A stretch of DNA of 64,000 nt, from contig CM065652.1 in the NCBI GenBank assembly GCA_033220425.1, positions 3,038,001-3,102,000 of the forward strand, read 5' to 3'. Made by a program: the position numbers and the translations under genes. Positions 23,444-34,757 of this stretch are shown piece by piece. Below the pieces are notes generated by a model that saw nothing but the letters and a program-made list of their open reading frames with translations, was not told where the DNA came from and ran no database searches. Positions within the stretch are counted from its first letter, which is position 1. Every line of letters starts with the position of its first letter. The stretch comes from Lepraria neglecta (taxonomy: Eukaryota > Ascomycota > Lecanoromycetes > Lecanorales > Stereocaulaceae).

Positions 23444-23619
23444 TATAACCGAGCAGCCAATTCCTTAGCGGTCCCCACTAAAATTGCTTCTCCCACAATG
23501 ATATTAACTTACTGATTAACTCCTCGACCTACCCTCACGTTCCACACGATTACAATTCTCTGGGTGTATGCATTGTGATTACTGAAAAGGAATCAAAGAA
23601 GATCTAATTCCTTACTCTT

Positions 23620-24329
23620 TTGAGTACAGGATCTATGTCAAATCGAGAAGCTGCGCGACAAGCAGGACTCGACAAATCAACAGCTTACAACATGGAAAAA
23701 CGAGCAGGAATTGTTTTTGTATTGCTTGCAGAGCAACAGCTAGCTACTCCTACGTTTGTAGAGCAAATTTCAAGGATTGCTGGAAGTGGGCGGCCAAAAG
23801 TTCTCTCGGACGAGGACTGTATGACGAGTTTCAAGGCTTGTACACAAGACAAGAAGTCAAGGATGAAACAACAACACCACGTCTCTCTCTCGAAGGATTT
23901 GGGGCTTGCCGCAGAGTTGTAAAGCGAAAGATAGGACTGTACCGAAACAAATCGACGAAGAAACCCGGTCTAACGGACGTACAAAAAGCTCAACGCTTTG
24001 AGATTCCGCTCTCACGCAAGGACTAGGGATATAAAGCGTGGTCAATATTCAATTTTTCGGACGAGACCTCAATTCTTACAGGAGAGGCTCGAGGGATGCA
24101 AACCCTATCACAAGCACGAGACGAACGGTACTATCCTGACGTTATTAAACAGAGATATATCAAGTACTCGGAGGCTATGTTTTGGGTTTGTTTTTCATAT
24201 AATTATAAAGGACCTTGTCACATTTACTACCGGGAAACTGCAGAGCAAAAGGTCAACTATGAGGCGCAGATACAACGGCTTAACGACGAAGAAATTGAAG
24301 CTAAAGAAGGTGTCCTGGATACCACCTGA
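23620..24329 (+). mobile_element. Tc1/mariner transposase remnant
   Basis: Fragments in different frames match the fungal Tc1/mariner (DDE_3) transposase. There is an N-terminal helix-turn-helix part (SNREAARQAGLDKSTAYNME), a linker SGRPKVLSDEDC, STKKPGLTDVQKAQRFE, and the first catalytic region IFNFSDETSILTGEARGMQT. After that come ARDERYYPDVIKQRYIKYSE and FSYNYKGPCHIYYRETAEQK. The first acidic catalytic residue (SDE) survives. The frame changes at least twice and the protein ends before the other two catalytic acids, so it cannot be functional. It lies 180 bp right of the mariner-like inverted-arm element, and the two could be related. Confidence 0.7.
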
Positions 24330-25239
24330 CTCAACGCAGGGTTTGGGACCTTACTGGTACCTCGGATGCTTTCTGACAAGGAGCTACCGCTCTCCGTAAC
24401 ACGAGAGACTTTGCCCCAGAGTAGCGCAACAATTTTATCGCCGCCGCGAACAAACTAGGGAGCTTTTCGGCCATGCAGGCCTCAGAGAGCGAAGCACTAG
24501 CCAACGAGGACGCTGAGGTAGCAGTTGTGAAGGAAGAATTCGTAGACACGCAGTCGAGTCTCGAGCTTTTGTAATTTTAGAGCTATTCCGACATGTCAAA
24601 TAGAGCTGATCTTGTGGATTCTCAGACCTTAGCCGATGAAAATCCTCTCGGCAACAACCAGATCTCGACCTCTAAAAGAAAACCGCAGAGACGGTCGACA
24701 GAGATTACCTCCAAAGCCGTTCGACGAAATGGTGATACTCTCGCGAGGGAAAACTATTCGTCGGCATGTGAGGGAGGAGTAAAAGGAATTCGGTCTGCGG
24801 TTATGAGTAGCGAAGGCAGATGCGAAAAGTCACGGGAGTTGTGAAAGGATACACGCCGCAATCTGACTTCTAAATGAATTTGAAGCAAGGATCGTTGTCC
24901 CTGCGTGCTAGGAAGCTGCCAGCGAGAGCTATTTTTGTGATACCTATACGTAAGAGATTATCTCAGTCATGCCCCTCCTGTCTTCATGCACATTTGGCTG
25001 ATATCTCCCAAGACCGTGAGGTCGCGGCACAACCGCTGAGTTAGCCTGAAGACCCTCAGCTCAAATATGTAGAAATTGTTGAAACTTAGGACGGCAGATG
25101 TGATTTGGATGGCGTCATGAATCAAGCCTACAACGCATATAACCCATCGATATGCATATACTGCGCAATTGGCTGGTAATCTGCTTGATTGATCGAGAAA
25201 ATCTAGCTGCATGCAGAGATTTTCTCTCCTATCTACTAG
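24330..25239. other. transposon-flank debris
   Basis: Short plus-strand frames (for example 24593-24844) follow the transposase remnant and may be its decayed downstream part or a second element. Nothing can be named. Confidence 0.3.
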
Positions 25240-25706
25240 GGGTTTTCAGACCACTTTTTTAAAAACGGTGGATTAATGGATTTTTGGACGATGGATTAAT
25301 GGATGAATGGATTACTCTGAACACCTGATTGGTCGCAGCGGTGGATTAATGGATTAATGGATCTATTCTGCTTAGTCATGGTGTAGTAGTCTTAGCATCA
25401 TAGACCTCACTGTCGCTGATTGGCAGATTTCGCCCGCGGGCGCTTTGAGGGCGACATCGGTCTCTGAGTCCTAGGCATATAAATCGATGACGACGGCGGC
25501 ATAGGAGGACGTTCGTAGGTAGGTAGGATGTAGTAGGGGGGCTGGGCCTGTTATGTTAGCTATAAGTCGAAGAACTAGCAGAAATCGAGGGATTTTGGAA
25601 AATGGATTTTTTTGGGCGAAGGTCGGAAAAATTGGATTTTGGATTTGGTGGCAAGCTGCTCAAATTTCCTCAAATCCAAAAATCCACGTCTAAATTTCGG
25701 TGGTCC
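25240..25706. mobile_element. small non-autonomous DNA element (hAT-like)
   Basis: CTACTAG stands directly outside both ends (25233-25239 and 25707-25713), and the eighth base differs (T/C). The ends are imperfect inverted repeats: AGACCAC...GGTGGATTAATGGATTTTTGG on the left and the reverse of CCAAAAATCCACGTC...GGTGGTCC on the right. Inside lie repeated GGATTAATGGAT motifs (about 25270-25362). It is 467 bp with no coding capacity. The length of the duplication suggests hAT, at lower certainty than for the element at 53.2 kb. Confidence 0.5.
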
Positions 25707-25713
25707 CTACTAG

Positions 25714-26661
25714 CGCCTTGGCATGCGCATACAATATCGAAGGCTGCCCAATTTCAACAGAAATATCACCGGGACGTGTGACAATGTTCTGCTCTCCTCT
25801 AATCCGATCTTATCGGTGTAACTGGAGAGGGTAGTGCCACTCGTTCTTCGTCCACGTGACACTGTCCTGCTCGAATGTCCAACTTCATACATTCAAATTA
25901 CAGCTGACAGTGACCGAAATGGAGATTATGGTGGCGTAATAGTAGGAGAGAAGCGATTCTTCGAAGACTTCGTTAGTGGTGAGCTCGACGACACCGACCA
26001 GCCAAGATCACTTGTTGGCAGCCTTGTTTACGAGATTGAGGGGTACGGAGGGATGTTCCGACCCACCAAGAGATTCCGGCAAGTTATTGCAGTCTTTATT
26101 TTATACATTGAGATTTGCCGCTTGCTATTCCTGTTTATACATGAGTTTGCCATTCCTTATTATCGCTGTGTTTGCATCGCTGTTCTTTGCTTGTCGTTAG
26201 TCCTTTCTCTGAGGAATACTCAGTTGATCTAACGACTTGGATACTGTAAATCTCGACCCTCTTTAGTACTTTGAGCAATTCTGACGGCTTGAAATCTTTA
26301 GATACTGACGTCTCAAGTACCTCGGGCAGTTCAAAGTAAACTGAGAACTTGAATTACTTCGTATCAAATAACAGCATTCGTAAGTTCAACAGCATACGGG
26401 TAATATACGGGTATTGGAGAACTCTGCACAAAGAAAAAACGTATCGCTGGCCATTACTAATTAATCTATGTCTATGTAGCAGACCGTGTCCACGCGCTAA
26501 CGAGGATGAGGAAAGATCACAGCCATGCAAAGACCAAATTGGTCCAGTATGCATCAACAAGATAATGAGGTACGCAACCGCAAGGCGAGCCTGACCCCAA
26601 ATGCTTCAAACCCTGTCCTCAAACTCCAGCCTATTCCATGCACCTTTCCCTTCCTTGTGCT
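25714..26661. other. intergenic; one unassigned frame
   Basis: A plus-strand frame at 25834-26232 could encode 132 residues with a hydrophobic C-terminal half, but it matches nothing I know and has no other support. The rest is the 3' flank of HMG-CoA reductase. Confidence 0.3.
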
Positions 26662-29600
26662 CTAAACAGCTGCTGGTGTCGCCAGATGAGTTCGTTCTTG
26701 CATCGCCGACAAGGATGCTGTAACTGGTGTCTGAGAAGCGCTCGGTGCGGGGGTGTTGCTTCGTGTGGCTGGGGCACTTCTGTTGTGTGCCATGTGACTC
26801 TGAACTAGATGGCCAGCGGCCAGTGCACTGCAACAAGACACTTCTCCAGCGAGTACACCGGCGGCGATAATGCAGGCGAGTTTGCGAGCGTTGTCTCCGG
26901 GGTTTGTTGGATGAGAACCTCGGACACCAAGCATATCGAGCATAGCACTCTGGGGTTCGAGGATCGTACCGCCACCCAAGGTGCCCACTTCGATCGAAGG
27001 CATCGAGACACTGATTTGAAGATTGCCTCCGAGACTGGGTAGTAATATTAGCCGAGTAGGATCTAATGACATCTTAGGGACTTACTTCTTCATTATTGTA
27101 ATACAGTTACTACTCTCAACGTTCTGGGCAGGATCTTGTCCAGTAGCCAGGAAGATGGCAGTGACAATATTAGCAGCATGGGCGTTAAACCCACCAATGC
27201 TCCCAGCCATAGCACTTCCAACCAAGTTCTTTGATATATTCAACTCAACCAGAGCGTCCACATTAGTCTTGAGAACTTTCCGCACGACATCGCTCGGAAT
27301 AATAGCTTCTGCTACAACACTCTTTCCTCGACCGTCGATCCAGTTAATAGCAGCAGGTTTCTTATCTATACAATAGTTTCCTGATACAGAGATGATTTTC
27401 ATATCTTCAAATCCTGCTTCAGTAGCCATGACGTGCAAGGCATGCTCAACTCCCTTTGAGATCATATTCATTCCCATAGCATCTCCAGTAGTTGTCTTGA
27501 ATCGGACGAAGAGGTAAGTACCTGCGAGAGCGGTCTTAATAGATTGAAGTCGAGCAAATCTGCTTGTTGAGTTGAAAGCTTTCATCATATTTTTCTGGCC
27601 ATCCTCCGAGTCGAGCCAAATCTTCGCAGCACCTGCTCTCTCAAGCGTTCTAAAACTAACACAAGGACCTCGGGTCATCCCATCGCCGGTAAGGACAGTG
27701 ATTGCACCACCTCCAGCATTAATGGCCTTGCAGCCACGGCTCGTGCTGGCAACGAGAACACCTTCAGTAGTAGCCATAGGCAAGAAGAAGCTTTGCCCGT
27801 CGATGACGATGGGACCAGCGACACCGACCGGAAGAGGCATATGACCAATAACATTTTCACAGCAAGCGCCCAAGACACGATCAAAATCATAGTGCTCGTA
27901 TGGCAGCTTCGATGATTCCAAAAGACTGGTCGTCTCGGCAGTCGCAGAGGTACGTGAAATAATAGCTCTCCGGATTTTGACAGCTCTAGTAGTATCCTTG
28001 AGAGTTCTTTCGAGGGAGTAACCAGGAATTTTTCCTTGCATGGATAATTTGACAAGGTCTTCATCGTGAAGTTCATGGGCCAACTTTGCTTGAAGATAAT
28101 GCTCCATTTCAGCCTGCGATCGACGAATGGTAACACTCTTAGTTTGCTCTTCGACCTTCTTTCCCATAGTAAGAACATCTTCCTCATCATCTATCGAGGC
28201 AGGGGCTGACGGAGGCAGATTCACAGGAGCTTGTCCATCGATGCTTGGTAGTTTCATTGCTCGTGTTGAGGCATTATTGAATTTTTCAGCCTGATCAAGT
28301 TCAATAGCGTTGACTGCATGGTGTGGTGGCATCTGAAGAGGCTCCTTGATACTCCATCTAGCTGCGTTAAATAAATATCCATTGAGAACCACGCTCAATG
28401 CGAGAGCCACCAGTATCCACTTGGAAAGGATCGGATCTTCCAGACTCTTCAGCAAGCTATCGACAGCAATTCCATAGTCACTGTACTCATGATCTTCGTC
28501 TTGCAGAGAAGCCTTATCTCTCCAGTTCTTGGAAGGATTCCTGTAGTGAATAGATGGGTATTCGAGCTCATACTTGATGGGTGTAAGTACTGTGACGACA
28601 GTAGACTTGTCATGAGATTTCACAACCTCAAAAATATGGTCCAGACCATTCGATGCAACCTTGAAAGGGTCCATTGGAGGTGGTGTCATGACGCTAGAGA
28701 GTCCCTGCCCAGAAAGGACGCTTATAGTTGGGCCTTCAGCGTGGCTCTTACCACCTCGAAATGGGATTGTACAAAGGTTAGGAACGTTGAGGATGATGAT
28801 GAATCCAGAGACCAAGAGGACTTTGAACTTGGAAATACTGCTGTCCCAGCCTTTATGGCCGAAGATGTTGGTCTCGTTCGTTCCAGACGTGTCAGCCTTC
28901 GGCCACTCATCACTCTGAGCTACATTCTCAGCGACTCGTCGGCTGATGCCATCGTCTTCCAATGCTTGACGAAGCGCGACATGTCGTTTGATGCGGTTGA
29001 TCTCGAGTTTGATGCTCAAAATTGCCGTGTAGAATGTGAACAGGAGTATACAATCGAAGAACAAGATCCAGGCTGCCAAAAAGCAAAACCGTTGTAAGCC
29101 ACCTTGTACTCTAGAGGCTGCTCCAGCTGCCAATATGCAGATCTCAATTGCGTAGCCTCTGACGATCTCGTATCCTTTCTCTTTGATGGCGACTTGAACA
29201 GCATACTGAATAGATGTCGAGGAAACACCGTATTTTTGTTCGGCAGTCTTTGGGCTCTCCAAAGGACGAGGCCGTCTTATTTCGAGGTCTGCAGACAAAA
29301 CAGCCTTGGTCAAAATAATTGCCTTCTCAAAGCCAATCGTTACAACCAAGAATGGAAGGCCTTCCGATAGGAGAATCATGTTGAGAGACACTCCCATTTT
29401 TGTGGTCACAATTAATCCGAAAAGAAAAGCAAAGACCGAGGAAAACAGAGTCATTGCGAACAACCAGAAGTTGGATCTCATTCGTCGCATCGAAACGAAG
29501 AGGGAAACGAAGGTCAGGTGCATGGATATGTAGCCCAGGACCATAATGATAATATCCAGAGTTTTGGCGTTTTTGAGCAGATCCACGAACTCGGTCCACA

Positions 29601-30318
29601 CATTTGAGGCCCATCCACTGAGACTGCTTCGCGTTCCCTGAGCTTTCACGGCCTTCATGATCCATTTCTTTTGCTCTTTGACTGGTTCTGCTTCGTATCT
29701 AAGGCGAGCACTTTCATCGGTGGGTAATGTCGCTGGGTTTGGTATCTCCTGGGACCGAATCAAGAATTCCGGTGCCTGTACATATGGGATTGAGTATGCC
29801 AGTGCACTGTCCTGTGGAATCGGAGAGAGTGGATTCAAGGTTGCAGGTAAGGGTGTAACGGAAAGGTTTTGCGGCAGTGGTAGGATGTTGGCCAGGGGAG
29901 AGTTAGCAGCCAGGGATTCGGGGAACACAAAGGTTAGCAAAGCCAAATGCTCCGCATCTCGTGAAATCGGGGTATCAATGTCCGAGGTCTGCCATTTCCA
30001 CCCTGTCTCGGAACCCAATTTCAATTGCCTACTGCCCTCAAGTAAAGACGACCAGTCCGCTTTTCCCGTTGAACTGGATTTTATCGAGTCGAATAGGCCG
30101 CTTTCTAGTACGCCCTTGTATGTGGTGCTCGCTAGAAATGCAACAATGACTATTGTGTGTATAGGATGGAGGCATGCTCTCCTCGAAAGACTTTGTATGA
30201 GAGGGGTAACCCGTTTGTTCAACCATTTCGGTGTAGCTGCAGTATCCGCAGTTGGCGCGCCGCGAAATCGTGTAGGTAGGAATTCGAACATCTTAACGGA
30301 ACTATAGAAAACACTCAT
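26662..30318 (-). CDS. HMG1: 3-hydroxy-3-methylglutaryl-CoA reductase
   Basis: This is the ER-membrane enzyme that reduces HMG-CoA to mevalonate with two NADPH, the committed step to sterols. Exons are 30318-27086 and 27034-26662, 1201 residues; the 51-nt intron restores [14 protein letters not shown]. The N-terminal membrane half contains the sterol-sensing region (about residues 240-340, near [20 protein letters not shown] and [17 protein letters not shown]). The catalytic half shows all key residues: Glu in [10 protein letters not shown], Lys in [10 protein letters not shown], Asp in TGQDPAQN and His in [14 protein letters not shown], plus [11 protein letters not shown] for NADPH binding. 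An internal Met (30291, [11 protein letters not shown]) may be the real start. It is intact. Its right-hand neighbours are a LovC-type enoyl reductase and a broken LovG-type gene, so it could be a self-resistance copy, though full length and domain structure also fit the housekeeping enzyme. Confidence 0.95.
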
Positions 30319-31343
30319 AGGGTATCATAAAGCCATCGACGGCCGAGCGGCGGGGTCTGTTTGGATCTGCCTCTACGCAAGTATCAGCTTTGAAGTCTAA
30401 TTCATATGAGTAAAGCGCACGATCTGCTGTTTATGGTAACAGTCTCAAAAGAAAAAGAAACTGAGTCTGCCTCAAAAGCTGTTGGCTCAAGCAGCAATTG
30501 CAAAAAGTCGGGGTCTCTTGTTGAGGCGACTCAATAGCGGTGACGGATTGTTGGCAACCAACAGGATCCACCGTAAATAAGAGTTTCTGACTGAAGAAAA
30601 TGATTTCGAAGCTTGGGATCGTGCAGCAAAAAGTAAAGTATCGAGAAGAAATCAGGCGGCTTGCTTTGAGTTTGTTGAAACGATCAAGGACGTACCTGCA
30701 GCTTTCTGCACTTCGCGGTGTGAAGCTTAGATTCCGGAGGGTCTCCAAGCCGGTGGAATTCGAGTTGGGAACGTTGGATCCGAGTATCAGACACAAGTCG
30801 TTGGCTCTGTGACTTTCAATTCACTCAATTGATCAGGAGGGAAGAGAGTGTTAGATGAAATCGCTCGAATCGATGAGCATCTAAGTCTATAGATCTATGG
30901 ATGTATAAGGACAGAGTTTTACTTCAGTGCTGACTAATACAGACTACGGTTCACCCGCCAACACTTCCCCAATCTGTATACAAAGAAGAATTCGAGTTTA
31001 AAAGCAGCATGTAAATAGAAAATAGTGACCGAATGTGGATAGTCAGCCCCAGCAGCAAGAGGGGGTTATTCAGACTGATTGCACCACACTGTAGACTACA
31101 ATCGAGGCAAAACACCGAAAATAAAGTAGCGTTACTCCTGAGAGTGGCATGGGCACCGAGTAATTAAAATGCCTTGGTCTTCGCAGCCTGTAGAAAGGAG
31201 TATTTAGTTGACGATGGATACATCCTGATCACCCCTTTTCCAACTTTCTATTCTGTAACTCCATAGAACTTAGTCACTTGTAACAGACATAATCAATAGA
31301 ATTGCATAGTCAAAACAACTCCTTATTCTATAGCTCATAGGCA
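30319..31343. promoter_or_regulatory. upstream region of HMG-CoA reductase
   Basis: About 1 kb lies between the reductase start and the stop of the enoyl reductase gene, which is transcribed in the same direction. It must contain the reductase promoter. I could not single out a sterol-responsive motif with confidence. Confidence 0.35.
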
Positions 31344-32565
31344 TCATGAAGTCAATCGGACCACAATCTTCTGCGCAGAGAGGGCGCCGCTCTTCACCAG
31401 CTCCATCCCTTCCAGCACAGCCTCCAGGCCGCCGTCCAACACGTGCAATGGATGATGCCGCAGCTTGCCTTCGTCGATCAACTTCTGGGCGATGGCAAAC
31501 AAGTCGGCGCTAAACCGTCGCACTTCATCACTGCCCGGTCGTCTGGGCGGCGGTGGCCAGGTCGAACCGTCTCCAAAGATGGTTGGACCAAGCACCCAAT
31601 CTGCGCTGACTACCTTTCGGGTGGCGACGTATGTCGAGAATGGGTCGAGAGACACATATTTGCCACCAGCACGCCCGATTGCGTTGAAGCACGCTGAGGT
31701 AGACTCCACGGTCGTTATGCAGTCTAGCGCGTACTTCAGGTTGCCTTTTGTGGAGGCGCGCTAGGTAGGCAGACAATCGAAGTCAGCCTGAGTCGAGGTC
31801 AAAGCCGGGGAGCGAGGGGAAGGGGGAGGCAGTGCTCACAATCTTCCCGGCAAATTCTTGGTCGCGATAATCGAAGACCTCCTCGGCGCCGTTCGACTTC
31901 ACCAAATCGAAGTTCTTGGGTGAGCAGGTGGCGATTCGGACCAAGTTGGCGCTACAATGCTAGGCGTCAGCGACGGACCGCAAAGAACATAACGGGGGAA
32001 GGGAAGGGGTTGGTGGTGCAACGTACAGCCTCAGCAACTGCATCGCGACGGTTGCCGTTGCAGTGCTGCCACCATAGACCAGCACTTTGACAGGCTTCGC
32101 GACAGGGGCATTCGGCAATGGCAAGCCCAGCTGCTTGATAGCAAGACCGGCGGTGCCGATACCAGCACCCAGAGATGCTCCGCCCTCTGTACTCATCGGC
32201 GGGGGCAACCTCAACCAAACCCTCCCAGCAGACACGTTGTACTGCCCAAAGGCACCACGGTCCGGCGTGTGCGCGTTCATGGCATGCTGGGATCCGCAAA
32301 TGCGATCTCCGACCGCCATGTCTTTGACGTCTGATCCAACAGCGATGACAGTGCCTGCGTAGTCTGTGCCAAGGATGCCGAAAGGCGTGACGAAGTCTCC
32401 ACGCATCTTGGTGTCGCTAGGGTTGACGGCAACAGCATCGGTGCGGATGTAGGACTGGTCCGGTGCGAGGGCTGGGCATGGCGCATCGTTCCATATAATG
32501 ACCTTGTCGTCGCCGTTTACAACCACTGCCCATTGAGTGGCTGGTGGCGTGAAGCTGTCGGCCAT
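31344..32565 (-). CDS. trans-acting enoyl reductase, LovC type (MDR family)
   Basis: Exons are 32565-32027, 31951-31840 and 31760-31344, 355 residues, close to LovC (about 360). The start is [12 protein letters not shown] zinc-independent medium-chain dehydrogenase fold is visible. Features typical of fungal trans-enoyl reductases are [87 protein letters not shown] and [15 protein letters not shown] with [12 protein letters not shown]. These enzymes work in trans on the growing chain of a highly reducing polyketide synthase whose own ER domain is inactive. From memory the sequence is closer to LovC/MlcG than to generic oxidoreductases, but related enzymes serve other PKS and PKS-NRPS systems. 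It is intact and divergent from a LovG-type gene. No PKS is present in the window. Confidence 0.85.
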
Positions 32566-32982
32566 GATAACATTGAAGTCGAAGACATACTGTAATCTGA
32601 TAGGCTGTGGGGCCACATCAGCTTCCCAAGGTGCTGTCACTGTTGTGATGGTTCCATGCTGACACATGGTACAGCGGCATTTCGGCGTGACGGCGTCTTT
32701 CGGTATCTCTCGCTTAGAGACATGGAGGTGGACTTTCGGTGACAGGTCGGGGCGACGACAGTAGTAAGATTCCGAATGTTGGGGTATTTTCTTTGCATTC
32801 CTGCGCACCCCATGGTGACTGCGCTGGTGTCTAGCACGGTCGCTTTTCGCCCAAGCAACGACCTCCGCAACTATCTCGTAAAAAGAAGGGTAATCTACCC
32901 AACCAACTCAGGTACGGACCACAATAGGCCGGAACGCTGTGAACATGCAGACTGACATCCAGCAGATCGGGAAACCAGGAAA
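32566..32982. promoter_or_regulatory. divergent promoter of the enoyl reductase / FSH1 pair
   Basis: 417 bp separate the two start codons, consistent with a shared bidirectional promoter as found in metabolite clusters. A frame extends upstream of the reductase start (to 32808) but looks like untranslated leader. No factor site is assigned. Confidence 0.4.
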
Positions 32983-33701
32983 ATGACGGCTACCACTAGG
33001 AGACCAGCCGCTGCGACACCATCCAAAGCCCTGCTTTGCCTCCATGGCGCCGGGTCATCAGCAAACATATTCCGCATCCAGCTCGCCAAGTTTCGCCTGG
33101 CACTGAAGCATGAATTTGACTTTGTCTTCGCAAACGGGCCGCACCTTTCATCTGCAGGACCGGGTATACCCCCTATTCGCAGGCGCGGGCCCGCATTATT
33201 CCTGGTTCCGGGGGAGAGGCAGCCATGGACGACAGAATGGCCAAGATCAACGCTGCCGTGCGCGCGACAGTCGAGGAGTGGGAGTGGGTCAAGACGAATC
33301 CCCAGTCGAGGATCGTTGGGGTGATAGCGTTCTCCGAGGGCGCGCTGGTAGCGACGCTACTGCTCTGGTAACAGCACATGGGCTAGGTGACCTGGCTCCC
33401 GACCCTGCACTTTGTCACGCTCATGTGCTGCTATTTCGGAGACGAAGCCACAGTCCACATGCGCGCCGATGCAGAAACGCACGGTAGTGAGAGGCCGTTG
33501 ATCAACGTGCCGACCTTGCACATGCATGGCCGTCAGGATTTCTGCCTCGCCCGGGCGAGGAAGCTGGTTACGATCCACTATTCACCTGACTTTGCCGAGG
33601 TCATGGAGTTTGAAGGTGGACACCACTGCCCGACTAGGCGTGAGGACTTCGAGGAGGCAACGAAGCACATCTTACGACTGGCTCATATTACTATTAAGTA
33701 G
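32983..33701 (+). pseudogene. FSH1 / LovG-type thioesterase gene, broken
   Basis: The family is the alpha/beta-hydrolase FSH1 serine hydrolases. Its LovG branch releases the finished chain from a highly reducing PKS. The start shows KALLCLHGAGSSANIFRIQL and FDFVFANGP. The nucleophile elbow reads VIAFSEGALVATLLLW, and the end region has PTLHMHGRQDFCLARARKLV and FEGGHHCP with the catalytic histidine. These segments match LovG-like proteins in order and spacing. The gene carries about four breaks and cannot make a whole protein as it stands. It stands head to head with the LovC-type reductase gene, the partner expected in a highly reducing PKS cluster. Confidence 0.75.
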
Positions 33702-33824
33702 AGCGAATACTTATAGTAGGGGTAGAAAAGGAATAGACTATTATTTATAAATTGAGTAAGATATAAAGAAGGAAAATTCGTACGAATAAGTAATATTTAT
33801 AAAACCCGTAGAGTATCTACAAGA

Positions 33825-34059
33825 GCAAAATCGAACGGGCGCCTCGTGCAAGCCCCGGGCCAACTGTTAATTAGGGGGCGGATACGCAGAGAAATGAGTT
33901 TGAAGCCTATTGACCAAGGCATTGTAGAATGGTAACCGCATTGGAGGGGGGTCTATGCGTATCCGCCCCCATAAAAAATCATATAGGGCTGAAAGCACGT
34001 GACTTGGCCCGAGGGGCGCCCGGGGCGCCTGGGGCTACTGGGGCCGGGTTCGATTTTGC
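33825..34059. repeat. nested inverted repeat with a 97-bp perfect-armed core
   Basis: The inner element spans 33874-33970: GGGGGCGGATACGCA (33874-33888) and its exact complement TGCGTATCCGCCCCC (33956-33970) around a 67-bp spacer. It sits within an outer, less perfect inverted pair, GCAAAATCGAAC (33825-33836) and GTTCGATTTTGC (34048-34059), both flanked by GC-rich text (GGGCGCC / CCCCGGGCC types). It looks like a small MITE or foldback inserted in another. No clean target duplication was found. Confidence 0.55.
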
Positions 34060-34757
34060 CGACGCTTATAAGAGTAAGAATTAAAGAGCTAGGATAGACG
34101 GTATACCGCTCCCTTTTATATCCTATCTTAGTAGCTATCTCTAAAACCCCTAAGATAGGCTATATAAGAGCGTGTACTTTTCTATATGCTTAAATAAGGG
34201 GGTCTTAGTAAGTAGAAGGAAGGGTAAATATAAAGCGTTAATCACCCAGTCGGGGTGTTGTATCACTAGGGTGGGGTGCTGTATCACCCCTACTTACCCA
34301 GCTCCCTCGCTAAAGCGGCAGCCCCCGAGCAAGCTTTAGGGCCAGATTTTTGTCGCCTTGAGATGCCAAGCCGCGTCATCTTGTGGCTCGGAGTAAACAT
34401 CTACTTGATGTGAGATTTTCCTAACCTGCTACACATTCGAGGCTTGTCTGTAAATCTGTTCACCAGATGTCTGCTCGCCTCACTTAAAGTTTTGGGGCGA
34501 TTAGGCCCTTTGATACGCCCGTACAATAAATGGCGCAGCTTCCCGTCTTCCTCACGGTGTCACCGTCCATCTCACGGTGTCCCTGTCCATAAAATACCTC
34601 ATCCTGTCGCCCTTGCACAAACGTCTATTTTGTTCGACACTCACCTCCTCTGCTCTCCCCCAGTAGGCATCTACTTAACCCTATGCTTAAGACATAGGTT
34701 CAACAACGAAAACTTGACGCTCATACCTATATCTCTCTTCTCCAAGTGCGTTTAGTA
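34060..34757. other. AT-rich and short-repeat stretch
   Basis: AT-rich DNA runs to about 34230. After it come short direct repeats: GGGGTG[T/C]TGTATCAC twice near 34250-34287, and CTCACGGTGTC twice near 34551-34581. The end is the leader of the VWA gene. No gene was seen; together with the broken thioesterase it may mark where neighbouring genes were lost. Confidence 0.4.

Noticed and set aside
24593-25239. Second transposon protein downstream of the mariner remnant
   Set aside because: The frames carry no catalytic or binding motif that I could match, so it was left as debris.
25834-26232. 132-residue frame between a small transposon and HMG-CoA reductase
   Set aside because: It has no recognisable domain, no paired neighbour and no splice support, and a frame of this size occurs by chance in 1 kb of such DNA.
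32566-32808. N-terminal extension of the enoyl reductase to an upstream ATG
   Set aside because: The extra 81 residues look unlike the family, and the Met at 32565 matches the expected LovC-type start; the extension is probably leader sequence.
34040-34060. Possible tRNA T-loop (GGGTTCGATTTTGCC)
   Set aside because: There is no matching acceptor stem, D-arm or anticodon arm around it; the text belongs to an inverted repeat.
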